Shown here piece by piece: positions 55,655-63,927 of a stretch of DNA of 64,000 nt (positions are counted from its first letter, which is position 1; every line of letters starts with the position of its first letter). Origin of the DNA: Pontibacter sp. E15-1 (GTDB lineage Bacteria; Bacteroidota; Bacteroidia; Cytophagales; Hymenobacteraceae); the NCBI RefSeq assembly GCF_022601975.1, contig NZ_JAKVIR010000014.1, positions 97,650 to 161,649 of the forward strand. The letters run 5' to 3'. Position numbers and translations under genes: made by a program. The notes under the pieces were generated by a model. It was not told the origin of the DNA, searched no databases, and was given only the letters and a program-made list of their open reading frames with translations.

Positions 55655-55813
55655 ATTTTTTAGACGCTAGACTTTAGACATAAGATACAAGACCTTTTGT
55701 TTCCAGCGCTGCGGCAAAGTTCCGGTGGTTTTGGGCAAAAGGCAAACTGATTATTGCTTGTTACATTGTTGGATGGTTAAATGGGGGCGGCTAATTCGGA
55801 TTTTACATAGCTG
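55655..55813. other. Intergenic region, divergent
   Basis: Part of the 429-bp gap between the SpoU-family gene and mutS. It contains a half-site TTCGGATTTTAC that resembles the palindromes to its right. Confidence 0.4.
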
Positions 55814-55929
55814 TTTCGGATTTCTTAATCCGAAACTAACCCTGAAGCGGATTTCCTAATCCGCGTTTATAGTAACACGGGGACTAGGAAGTCCCCGACA
55901 GATGGCTTTCGGACTTGGAAGTCCGAAAG
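55814..55929. repeat. Cluster of four tetraloop palindromes upstream of mutS
   Basis: Four hairpins follow one another, each with a 4-nt loop: TTTCGGATT-tctt-AATCCGAAA (55814-55835), GCGGATT-tcct-AATCCGC (55847-55864), CGGGGACT-agga-AGTCCCCG (55878-55897) and CTTTCGGACT-tgga-AGTCCGAAAG (55906-55929). They form two related families with GGATT or GGACT arms. They look like REP-type repeats. Confidence 0.85.
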
Positions 55930-56083
55930 AACAAGCATGAGAGCAAAGCTGCAAGCCTCAGAAAGTATAACGCGTGATGCCTCGGCATCCGGCAAAGTAT
56001 AAAGTATAAAATCGGCTGTATGGATAAAAGATTTGTACATAATCAACCAGCTATCCATACAGCCATGTAACCATAAAAAAGGT

Positions 56084-58711
56084 ATGAAAGGAGAAGGCAA
56101 AGGCACAGTAACCCCGCTGATGAAGCAGTATAACGCCATCAAGGCGAAGCACCCGGGGGCACTGCTGCTGTTCAGGGTAGGGGATTTTTACGAGACCTTC
56201 GGCGAAGACGCCATCAGGGCCAGCAAGATACTGGACATTGTGCTGACCAAGCGCGGCAACGGCTCGGCCTCCGAAACGGCGCTGGCCGGTTTTCCGCACC
56301 ACTCCCTCGATACCTATTTACCCAAGCTGGTGCGCGCCGGGGAGCGCGTGGCCATCTGCGACCAATTAGAGGACCCGAAAACGGTGAAGGGCATCGTGAA
56401 GCGCGGCGTAACCGAGCTGGTAACGCCCGGCGTGTCGTTTAACGACCAGGTGCTGGAGCGGCGCAGCAACAATTATCTCGCCGCCGTGCACTTCGGCAAA
56501 ACCGAAACTGGCATTTCTTTTCTGGATGTCTCCACCGGGGAGTTTATCACGGCGCAGGGCGACCGGAACTATATAGGCAAGCTGTTGCAGAGCCTGGCCC
56601 CGTCGGAGGTGCTGTTTTGTAAGCGCGAGAAAGAGACGTTTGTAGACCGCTACGGCCCCGACTTCCGATACTATGCGCTGGAGGAGTGGGTGTTCAACTA
56701 CGACTTTGCCTACGAGTCGCTGACGCGGCAGTTTGGCACGGCCTCCCTCAAAGGCTTTGGCATCGAGGGGATGACGGAGGGCATCATTTCGGCGGGCGCG
56801 ATCCTGCATTACCTGTCCGAGACGCAGCACCACGAGATCAGCCACATCGCCACCATCTCCCGCCTGGAAGAGGACAAGTATGTATGGCTCGACCGCTTCA
56901 CGGTGCGCAACCTCGAACTGCTGTTTCCGCAGCACCCCGAGGGCGTGCCGCTGATCCAGGTGCTCGACCAGACCGTGACGCCGATGGGTGCCCGCCTGCT
57001 GAAGAAGTGGGTTGTGCTGCCGCTGAAGGACCTGACCCAGATCCGCCGCCGCCTCGACACGGTAGAAGCCCTGACCAGGCACACCGAGCTGCTTGCCGAG
57101 CTGACGCAGCACCTGAAGCAGATTAACGACCTGGAGCGTCTGATCTCGAAAGTGGCGGTGCGTCGCGTAAACCCGCGCGAGCTGGTGCAGCTCTCCAAGG
57201 CCCTGGATGCCATCGTGCCCATTCAAAACTCACTGGCCCTGAGCAACATTCCGGCCCTTCAGCGCCTGGCGGCCCAGCTGACGCCCTGCGACGGGCTGCG
57301 CGAGGAGATTAAAAACGTGCTGAAGCCTGAGCCGCCCATGCTCACGAATCAGGGCAACATGATCAACGAGGGTATAAACGCGGAGCTGGATGAGTTGCGT
57401 GCCATCGCCTTCTCCGGCAAAGACTACCTGGCGCAGTTGCAGCAGCGCGAAGTGAAGAACACGGGCATCAGCTCGCTCAAAATCGCCTACAATAAGGTGT
57501 TTGGGTATTACCTGGAGGTGAGCAACGCGCACAAAGATAAAGTGCCCGCCACCTGGATACGCAAGCAGACACTGGTGAACGCCGAGCGCTACATCACGGA
57601 AGAGCTGAAGACCTACGAGGAGAAAATCCTGAACGCAGAGGAGCGCATCTTCACGATAGAGTTTGGCCTCTACAACGAGCTGGTGATACACGCCCTGGAT
57701 TACGTGGCCCAGGTGCAGCAGAACGCCAAAGTGATCGGGGTGATCGACTGCCTGAGCTCTTTTGCCAACATCGCCTTCGCCAACAGCTATACCAAGCCGG
57801 AGGTAACGGACGAGCACGTGCTGGACATCCGGAAAGGCCGCCACCCGGTGATCGAGAAGCAGCTGCCTTTGGGCGAGCAATATGTGCCGAACGACATTTT
57901 CCTGGACAGCGACGAGCAGCAGATCATCATCATCACAGGGCCAAACATGGCCGGTAAAAGTGCCCTGCTGCGCCAGACGGCCCTGATCGTGCTGATGGCG
58001 CAGATCGGGAGCTTTGTGCCGGCAGAGGCGGCCACACTCGGCATCATCGATAAGATATTTACCCGCGTAGGGGCCTCTGATAACCTGTCGAAAGGCGAGT
58101 CGACGTTTATGGTGGAGATGACCGAGACGGCCAGCATCCTGAACAACCTCTCGGACCGCAGCCTTGTGCTGATGGATGAGATCGGGCGGGGTACGAGCAC
58201 CTACGACGGTATATCCATTGCCTGGGCGATTGTGGAGCACCTGCACAACCACCCCAAGTGTCGCGCCAAAACGCTTTTTGCCACTCACTACCACGAGCTG
58301 AACCAGTTGGCCGAGGATCTGCCGCGCGTGAAGAACTTTAATGTGTCGGTGAAGGAGGCGGGCGGCAAAATCCTGTTTATGCGCAAGCTGGTGGAAGGCG
58401 GGAGCGAGCACAGCTTCGGGATACATGTGGCCCAGATGGCGGGTATGCCGAACAACGTGGTGCTGCGCGCCGATGAGATTATGCACCACCTCGAAAAGGA
58501 GAAAGTGTCGGAGCATGCCCCGCAGCAACGCATGAAAACCGCCCCGAAGAACAACTACCAGCTCAGCATGTTCGAGCTCAACGACCCGCAACTGGCGCGT
58601 GTGAAGGAACTCATGGAAGCCATCGACATCAACACCATCACCCCCGTGGAGGCCCTGCTCAAGCTAAACGAGCTGAAGCTGCACCTTCAGGAAAAAACGG
58701 CGTCTCGCTAA
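56084..58711 (+). CDS. mutS: DNA mismatch repair protein MutS
   Basis: An 875-residue protein from ATG 56084 (MKGEGKGTVTPLMKQYNAIK). The frame is open for 17 codons upstream but that part looks non-coding. The mismatch-wedge motif is GDFYETFGEDA (Phe-x-Glu), and the connector, core and clamp domains are present. The ATPase has Walker A GPNMAGKSALLRQ (about 618-630), DEIGRGTSTYDG and ATHYHEL. It recognises mismatches with MutL. MutL is not in the window. The gene is single and is preceded by a palindrome cluster. Confidence 0.98.
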   Translation: MKGEGKGTVTPLMKQYNAIKAKHPGALLLFRVGDFYETFGEDAIRASKILDIVLTKRGNGSASETALAGFPHHSLDTYLPKLVRAGERVAICDQLEDPKTVKGIVKRGVTELVTPGVSFNDQVLERRSNNYLAAVHFGKTETGISFLDVSTGEFITAQGDRNYIGKLLQSLAPSEVLFCKREKETFVDRYGPDFRYYALEEWVFNYDFAYESLTRQFGTASLKGFGIEGMTEGIISAGAILHYLSETQHHEISHIATISRLEEDKYVWLDRFTVRNLELLFPQHPEGVPLIQVLDQTVTPMGARLLKKWVVLPLKDLTQIRRRLDTVEALTRHTELLAELTQHLKQINDLERLISKVAVRRVNPRELVQLSKALDAIVPIQNSLALSNIPALQRLAAQLTPCDGLREEIKNVLKPEPPMLTNQGNMINEGINAELDELRAIAFSGKDYLAQLQQREVKNTGISSLKIAYNKVFGYYLEVSNAHKDKVPATWIRKQTLVNAERYITEELKTYEEKILNAEERIFTIEFGLYNELVIHALDYVAQVQQNAKVIGVIDCLSSFANIAFANSYTKPEVTDEHVLDIRKGRHPVIEKQLPLGEQYVPNDIFLDSDEQQIIIITGPNMAGKSALLRQTALIVLMAQIGSFVPAEAATLGIIDKIFTRVGASDNLSKGESTFMVEMTETASILNNLSDRSLVLMDEIGRGTSTYDGISIAWAIVEHLHNHPKCRAKTLFATHYHELNQLAEDLPRVKNFNVSVKEAGGKILFMRKLVEGGSEHSFGIHVAQMAGMPNNVVLRADEIMHHLEKEKVSEHAPQQRMKTAPKNNYQLSMFELNDPQLARVKELMEAIDINTITPVEALLKLNELKLHLQEKTASR

Positions 58712-59016
58712 AGCCGTTCTCAGGTTTATACCTGCTGTTTGCCTCCCCAAAGCCTTTCCTATTCGTCGTTTCAGGGAGACCAGCAGGAGTGAAGGCACGT
58801 GCATTGCCGTTTTGCGCGAGTCCTCCTGATACAAAAGGCAGCGCAGTAGCGATATGGCCGGAAAAGTAGTTGCGTGCTCATGAGGCGTAGCTCACATTTC
58901 CGCGAACTAAAGCCGTACTTACAGTCTGACGAAGCATCAGATAGGTTTCCTGGGGAATTTTCTCCCTGAAAATCAGTGGCAAAGGCATATTTGGGAGATT
59001 TTTTTTAGGCTGGCTA
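58712..59016. other. Intergenic region
   Basis: 305 bp between mutS and the tRNA-Gly promoter. I see no gene. A short imperfect hairpin near TTTCCTGGGG and CCCTGAAAATC could be part of the mutS transcript end. Confidence 0.4.
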
Positions 59017-59046
59017 TTGACAAGTAAGATATTGTCTATATCTTTG
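59017..59046 (+). promoter_or_regulatory. Promoter of the tRNA operon
   Basis: TTG (-33) at 59017 and TATCTTTG (-7) at 59039 are 19 bp apart, a textbook Bacteroidota primary-sigma promoter 38 bp upstream of tRNA-Gly. Confidence 0.85.
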
Positions 59047-59084
59047 CATCACTAAATCACTACGGCGGTTTGGTAAAACAAAAA

Positions 59085-59157
59085 GCGGGAGTAGCTCAGT
59101 TGGTAGAGCGCGACCTTGCCAAGGTCGAGGCCGCGGGTTCGAATCCCGTCTCCCGCT
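59085..59157 (+). tRNA. tRNA-Gly (GCC)
   Basis: 73 nt, acceptor GCGGGAG/CTCCCGC, D arm with AGCTCAGTTGGTAGAGC, anticodon loop TTGCCAA (GCC) and T arm GCGGGTTCGAATCCCGT. CCA is not encoded. Confidence 0.98.
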
Positions 59158-59167
59158 CGCTTAAAGA

Positions 59168-59208
59168 AAAAGACAAAGACGTTGTGCTAAACAACGTCTT
59201 TGTCTTTT
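59168..59208. terminator. Terminator between tRNA-Gly and tRNA-Leu
   Basis: Stem AAAAGACAAAGACGTTG with its complement after a 6-nt loop, ending in TTTT. tRNA-Leu may thus depend on read-through or its own promoter. Confidence 0.85.
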
Positions 59209-59240
59209 AAGCCCATCTCTTCAGGAATAGCCTGAAGGTT

Positions 59241-59324
59241 GCCGGGATGGTGGAACTGGTAGACACGCAAGACTTAAAATCTTGTGAGCGCAAGCTCGTG
59301 CGGGTTCGATTCCCGCTCCTGGTA
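59241..59324 (+). tRNA. tRNA-Leu (TAA)
   Basis: 84 nt, acceptor GCCGGGA/TCCTGGT with a G-U first pair, D arm GTGGAACTGGTAGACAC, anticodon loop CTTAAAA (TAA), short variable arm and T arm GCGGGTTCGATTCCCGC. CCA is not encoded. It is the likely attachment target of the integrative element that follows. Confidence 0.97.
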
Positions 59325-59360
59325 CTCAACTTGCTATATTTGCTAAAGCAGATATACTGA

Positions 59361-59394
59361 AAAAGCCGCTTAAACACTGTTTTAAGCGGCTTTT
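59361..59394 (+). terminator. Terminator after tRNA-Leu
   Basis: AAAAGCCGCTTAAA pairs with TTTAAGCGGCTTTT, followed by TGCTTTT. Confidence 0.85.
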
Positions 59395-59527
59395 TGCTTT
59401 TATAGCCCTTTCCTGATATACCCCGCTTTTTCCCTTGTTTTGATGTTTTTTGTAACTGGTTTGTAACTCGCTTGTAACTCCATTTGATATAATTTATTAT
59501 ATTGGATAACAAAGGAATACAAGAGCT

Positions 59528-60622
59528 ATGCAAGGGAAAAAACAAACTGCAAAAGAGCCTGTGAAGCTTAGGCAGAAAGAGCTTAAAAATGGCAATCTGA
59601 GCCTGTACCTGGATTTCTACTATGAGGGGGTAAGGGAATTTGAGTTCCTGAAACTGTACCTGATAGCCAAACCCAAGGATAAGCAGGAAAAGCAATCTAA
59701 CAGCACCGTTTTAGAGCTTGCACAGCGCATCAAAGCCAAAAGAACAGAGGAACTGCTAACAGGAGCTTTAAACCTTGCCTCAAAGAATCAGGGCACAGTA
59801 GATTTTGTAAAGTACTATGAGGGCTTTGTAAGCCACTATACTAAAGCAGATCATAGGGTACTAAGTGCCTGCCTGAACAAGTTTAAAGCCTTTCTGAAAG
59901 ATAAGCATGGTACAGAACGCCTGCCTTGCAAAGACCTTACCCCAAACCTAGTATTAGCCTTTAAGGATTACCTGGAAACCAAACAGACAGGAGAGGGGCC
60001 ACAAACCTATTTTACCCGCTTTAAGAAAGTGGTGAAGCATGGCATAAGGGAAAATCTGTTCCCTAAGTACCCGCTGCCTGAGAAAGTAAAGTTTAAGAGC
60101 GGGGGTATGAATAAGGGGGTACTGAACTTAGATGAGATAGGCAGGTTAGCCGCCGCACAATGTGGCAATGAGGTAATAAAACGCGCCTTTCTGTTCGCCT
60201 GCAACACTGGTTTAAGGTTTGGGGATATTAAGGCCCTGAAATGGCAGGGTATAAGCGATTGTGAGCTATTTGTAGTGCAGAACAAGACTAAGGAGGTGCT
60301 GAGGCTTAAACTTAACCAGAACGCCCTTAAATTAATTGGAGAACGGGGTAAACCGGATACCCTTGTATTTACCTTGCCAACCTTTGAGGGCTCAGTTAAG
60401 ACGATCAAAAATTGGGTAGCAAGGGCCGGTATAGACAAACGCATTACCTGGCACAGTGCCCGCCACTCCTTTGCCACCAACATACTTGTATTGGGCTATG
60501 ATATTAAGACCCTTTCCCAGCTCTTAGGGCACACTTCTATACAGCACACCCAAAAGTACCTTAGCATTGCAGATGAGCGCAAAGCACAGGCTGTAAACGC
60601 ATTACCAGATCTTAATTTCTAG
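59528..60622 (+). CDS. Tyrosine integrase (site-specific recombinase)
   Basis: A 364-residue protein. An N-terminal arm-type DNA-binding region (residues about 10-60, SLYLDFYYEGVREFEF) and a SAM-like core-binding domain (85-185) precede the catalytic domain. Catalytic residues are Arg230 (TGLRFGD), the HxxR pair His309/Arg312 (WHSARHSFA), the LGH motif (QLLGHTSI) and the nucleophile Tyr344 (QKYLSI). It is the Bacteroidota conjugative-element type. It lies 203 bp from tRNA-Leu and very probably integrates the element there. All catalytic residues are intact. Confidence 0.96.
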   Translation: MQGKKQTAKEPVKLRQKELKNGNLSLYLDFYYEGVREFEFLKLYLIAKPKDKQEKQSNSTVLELAQRIKAKRTEELLTGALNLASKNQGTVDFVKYYEGFVSHYTKADHRVLSACLNKFKAFLKDKHGTERLPCKDLTPNLVLAFKDYLETKQTGEGPQTYFTRFKKVVKHGIRENLFPKYPLPEKVKFKSGGMNKGVLNLDEIGRLAAAQCGNEVIKRAFLFACNTGLRFGDIKALKWQGISDCELFVVQNKTKEVLRLKLNQNALKLIGERGKPDTLVFTLPTFEGSVKTIKNWVARAGIDKRITWHSARHSFATNILVLGYDIKTLSQLLGHTSIQHTQKYLSIADERKAQAVNALPDLNF

Positions 60623-60624
60623 CT

Positions 60625-61635
60625 ATGGATAAAGAGGATTTGTCTTATCGATATTCCGATGGAGATGGGGAATGGCATACAGGTGTCTACACTTATTCCT
60701 ATGTTGATTGGTTAGAAGGGAAAATACCACCTGAGGATGTAAGCCCTTTAATTGAAAATAGAGAATTAAGTAGTATAGATGGAGGGAAAATATATGCCTC
60801 ACAATGTTTAGCATACCTTCTAATGCTGAGAGGTGAGCTGGAGTATAGAGTACTGGGTGAATTTTTAGAAAGCTACACGCACTCCTTTCTAAAAAAAGAA
60901 TTAGTAGAAGAGGAATTAGTGAAGCTAAGAAAAGACATTTTGTTATTTAAAGAGAGGCTTCCAGAAAAATATTATGATGCGTTATTAGGTACAGATGGCA
61001 GAACGCTACTAACTTCTAATCAAATTCACAATATACTTAATCGGGAAGGTGAGGTACACCTGACAGATGGTGATACCACATTTGAAATTATAGTTAAGTT
61101 CAAGCATCTTGATTGGCTTACTTGGTTAAGTAGTATTAGCCAAGAAAGAACTCAAGAGTACTCCTATGTTGATTTAGATATATTAGCTATAGATTATTGT
61201 GACAGTTTGTTTGAAAATGATATGGAAAAATTTCAAAATGGAATCGACTTTTTTGGTAAGAGGACAGGAAGTAACACAGTGGTGCCTGCACAGAGAACAA
61301 CTAGTCATGCTCCCCCTCGCACATTCCAAAGCCTGTTTAAACATCCTAAGCAAGCAGAAAAGATTCTTAAGCTTGTAGAAGAAAATCTATCTAGTACAGG
61401 TCAATGGATAACTGAACCTAGAGGCCGCTATTTAGTCGCTTTGTATTGTGAATTACAGGCTAAAGGTTATTTAATTAAAAGCCTCAGTGCCCCTATAATA
61501 GCTGTATCATTTAAAAATCAATTTGATGTGCAGCTAAGTTCTAAGGTATATCAACCGCAAGAAAGGAATAAGGCTAATGACTACAGAGATTATTTTAAGC
61601 ATATACCACCTTGCCAGCCTAGTACCACAGCATAG
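60625..61635 (+). CDS. Hypothetical mobile-element protein, DUF6617-like
   Basis: A 336-residue protein starting 3 bp after the integrase stop. The N-terminal half is helical and acidic (LVEEELVKLRKDILLFKERL). After a Ser/Thr/Pro-rich linker (about 215-230), the C-terminal part (TFQSLFKHPKQAEKILKLVE, ITEPRGRYLVALYCELQAKG) resembles the DUF6617-type tail of many Bacteroidota integrative-element proteins. The function is unknown and the family name is tentative. It is probably in one transcript with the integrase. Confidence 0.7.
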   Translation: MDKEDLSYRYSDGDGEWHTGVYTYSYVDWLEGKIPPEDVSPLIENRELSSIDGGKIYASQCLAYLLMLRGELEYRVLGEFLESYTHSFLKKELVEEELVKLRKDILLFKERLPEKYYDALLGTDGRTLLTSNQIHNILNREGEVHLTDGDTTFEIIVKFKHLDWLTWLSSISQERTQEYSYVDLDILAIDYCDSLFENDMEKFQNGIDFFGKRTGSNTVVPAQRTTSHAPPRTFQSLFKHPKQAEKILKLVEENLSSTGQWITEPRGRYLVALYCELQAKGYLIKSLSAPIIAVSFKNQFDVQLSSKVYQPQERNKANDYRDYFKHIPPCQPSTTA

Positions 61636-61643
61636 GATATTCT

Positions 61644-61693
61644 TTTAGTTCCTATTTAGTTCCTATTTAGTTCCACTGGAACTAAAGGAACTA
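61644..61693. repeat. Iteron-like operator array
   Basis: Three direct copies of TTTAGTTCC at exactly 11-bp spacing (61644, 61655, 61666) are followed by two inverted copies, GGAACTAAA (61678) and GGAACTA (61687). The period of one helical turn and position just upstream of the HTH gene suggest a protein-binding site or origin. Confidence 0.85.
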
Positions 61694-61788
61694 CTTTGTT
61701 TCCTGCCTTTGCAATCTTTGCTCTTGTTATAACAGACAAAGGAAAGGCCTTTCCATTTCAACACTTTTCAACATCAAAAAAAGTAGAA

Positions 61789-62091
61789 ATGGAATTACAA
61801 CATTTAGAGCAAGAGCTTCAGAGTATAAAAACATTACTCCTTAGCCAAAAGACAGTATTTAACTTTGATGAGGCAGCAGCCTATACAGGACTATCTAAGA
61901 GCTATCTGTATAAAATGACTTGTGCCGCACAAGTGCCCCATTATAAACCCCAGGGTAAGCACATCTACTTTAACAAGACAGAAGTAGACCAATGGCTGCA
62001 AAGAAACCCTGTAAAGCCTGTAAACCATGCTGAGCTAGAAGAGCAGGCAGCAACCTATGTAGCACTTAAAAACATGGGGAGGGGCAAATAA
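61789..62091 (+). CDS. Excisionase-like helix-turn-helix protein
   Basis: A 100-residue protein from ATG 61789 (MELQHLEQELQSIKTLLLSQ). The upstream TTG start adds non-coding-looking residues. The winged HTH of the MerR/excisionase class is clear: FNFDEAAAYTGLSKSYLYKM then YKPQGKHIYFNKTEVDQWL. It may direct excision or repress the element through the TTTAGTTCC array. Its stop overlaps the next ATG (TAATG). Confidence 0.9.
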   Translation: MELQHLEQELQSIKTLLLSQKTVFNFDEAAAYTGLSKSYLYKMTCAAQVPHYKPQGKHIYFNKTEVDQWLQRNPVKPVNHAELEEQAATYVALKNMGRGK

Positions 62092-62624
62092 TGATAGCGG
62101 CATACTACAGATTTGAGAACCTGCCTGATGAGATTAAAGCAAAGCATAACATTAGAAGTAAGGTAAGGCTGGATTGCACCGCCTACACTAACGCTACAGG
62201 CTATACAGGGCTAAAAGCTTTTCTTAGCCCCAAAGGGCAAATGTACCTGTTCAAAATTCCTGCAAGGGAGTTTGTTAAAGCCAACAGGAAACACTTAGCA
62301 GCTTGGGCACTGTCCAACGGTAAGTATAACCTATCCAGCATTTACTTTGAGGATGTAGATTATCCTGAGTATGGCTATGGTTACCCCAATGCTAAGCGGC
62401 TCCTAAGCAATGGCCTGGAAAACCCGTTATTTCCTTTCAGGAGTGATTGCTATCTGTTTATTACTAATCAGGATCTTACTTTAGTGGAGGTATTGGTAAT
62501 TATTGATGGCAGGAACTCAGTATCCGGCTACTACCAACGCCTACTGGATGGTGAACTAGATAGCGAGCTTGAACAGCTAAGAGCGCAGGCTAAGCCGCTC
62601 TTTATTTATGGCATTGCCTTATAG
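62091..62624 (+). CDS. Hypothetical element protein, 177 residues
   Basis: Translationally coupled to the HTH gene by a 1-bp overlap. No family recognised. It starts MIAAYYRFENLPDEIKAKHN, is rich in Tyr and Asn, and has no membrane segment. It lies directly before the replication protein, so it may be an accessory replication or regulatory factor, for which there is no direct evidence. Confidence 0.7.
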   Translation: MIAAYYRFENLPDEIKAKHNIRSKVRLDCTAYTNATGYTGLKAFLSPKGQMYLFKIPAREFVKANRKHLAAWALSNGKYNLSSIYFEDVDYPEYGYGYPNAKRLLSNGLENPLFPFRSDCYLFITNQDLTLVEVLVIIDGRNSVSGYYQRLLDGELDSELEQLRAQAKPLFIYGIAL

Positions 62625-62657
62625 TAAGGTGTTTCATTTGATGGATTATATCAAAAG

Positions 62658-63590
62658 ATGTACTGTACTACAAAGGAAGTGCTGACACGGGAACAGGTAG
62701 GCGGTTCTACATGGAACTGCCTACCTTACCTAACTAACCTATCAGAAACCTACCATAAGGACACAGGGCAAACTTATATTACAGGGCATAGGGATAATCT
62801 AAGGGTAAGTGTATCAGAGCGGCAAATAAGCATTATAGGTAGCTTGGCAAAGTTCTTTTTGGGTACTAACCTGCACACCCTTACCCTCCCAGATAGTAGC
62901 AGGGCGTTTGAGAAAATGGCAGATATCCTGCACCTGCCTATACATAAAGCTGAAATTAGGGTAATAGATATAGGGCATAATATTTTTACAGATTATAAGC
63001 CTGAGCGATATTATATTAACTTAGGAGAAAGTGCAGGCTATAATCGCCTAGTACAGCCTAAAAGCATTACTTACCATACTGGCAAAAGAAAAGTAAAGGC
63101 CTACAACAAAATAGCCGAGTGCAAAAAGAGCAGAACCCTGATACCCGATGTTTATGCAGGTAAAAACGTGCTGAGGTTTGAGGTATGCCATACAGAGCGC
63201 CTGCCTGAGCAGTTTAACAGGGCAGTCATAACACCAGACACACTAACAGATGAGCGGTTTTATATGAGTATGTATGACCGCTGGTATAAAGAGTATGAAG
63301 CAATAGAAAAAATAGGGTTATTCAACATGGATATAAGCAAGATCAATACCCCCAAAGACTATTTAGATCAACTCCTGATATTGGCAGTGCAGGAAAAAGG
63401 ATTAGATAATGTACTGCACCATATTGAGGTAATGAAGGAGCAAAAGGTATTCAAACACCCTGCCTATTACTCCAACCTTAAAAGAGATTTAAAGAAGTTG
63501 CTGAGCAGCAATAGCCCTTTTGCACAAGAGCCTGAGCTACTAAAAGAGCTTAACAGTAAAATGGAACGGGTTAGGCGGTACTACAGGTAA
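62658..63590 (+). CDS. Phage/plasmid replication initiator, filamentous-phage gpII/X-like
   Basis: A 310-residue protein. The pattern ISIIGSLAKFFLGTNLHTLT, AEIRVIDIGHNIFTDYKPER, YNRLVQPKSITYHTGKRKVK and AYNKIAECKK follows the filamentous-phage/plasmid gene II/X replication family, which nicks double-stranded DNA for rolling-circle replication. The call is from recalled pattern, not a search. The C-terminal half is helical and basic (LKRDLKKLLSSNS, KMERVRRYYR). A terminator follows. It suggests that the element replicates as a circle before or after integration. Confidence 0.75.
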   Translation: MYCTTKEVLTREQVGGSTWNCLPYLTNLSETYHKDTGQTYITGHRDNLRVSVSERQISIIGSLAKFFLGTNLHTLTLPDSSRAFEKMADILHLPIHKAEIRVIDIGHNIFTDYKPERYYINLGESAGYNRLVQPKSITYHTGKRKVKAYNKIAECKKSRTLIPDVYAGKNVLRFEVCHTERLPEQFNRAVITPDTLTDERFYMSMYDRWYKEYEAIEKIGLFNMDISKINTPKDYLDQLLILAVQEKGLDNVLHHIEVMKEQKVFKHPAYYSNLKRDLKKLLSSNSPFAQEPELLKELNSKMERVRRYYR

Positions 63591-63605
63591 TGCAGGTAGG
63601 CAGGT

Positions 63606-63634
63606 AACAGGCTCAAAGCGAGCCTGTTTTTTTA
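63606..63634 (+). terminator. Rho-independent terminator
   Basis: AACAGGCTC pairs with GAGCCTGTT, followed by TTTTTT, just after the replication gene. Confidence 0.9.
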
Positions 63635-63670
63635 TGCTTTTTATCAAAGGTTCAGCACTAAGCAGGCAAG

Positions 63671-63775
63671 ATGCTGGAATATGTTAAGAATATAATAAGT
63701 TTTGATGCCTGCAACGCCTTAAAAGGAGCTGCCAAAGATTTTAATGCTATCACACGCGCACGTTATGGACTCTAA
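63671..63775 (+). CDS. Possible small ORF (34 aa)
   Basis: ATG at 63671 to TAA at 63775 encodes a peptide beginning MLEYVKNIISFDACNALKGA and ending ITRARYGL. There is no clear ribosome-binding site and no family. It could be a gene fragment. Rest of 63635-63927: nothing identified. Confidence 0.25.
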   Translation: MLEYVKNIISFDACNALKGAAKDFNAITRARYGL

Positions 63776-63927
63776 TTAATTAGTTACTGGCAACTATAGA
63801 AAACTACATATTATCTTTCAATATACCACACGTGCAGGATGAAGCATAACAAATAAGAAGTTCACAAAACTTCACATTATCGCGCGTTAAGTAACAAGAC
63901 CCTGAAAACAGTTGAGTTTTCTTTATA

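Noticed and set aside
57230..58591. 453-codon minus-strand frame inside mutS
   Set aside because: It overlaps conserved MutS ATPase motifs. High GC gives open antisense frames; no domain is visible.
59207..59695. 162-codon minus-strand frame near tRNA-Leu
   Set aside because: It reads the reverse complement of tRNA-Leu and the integrase start.
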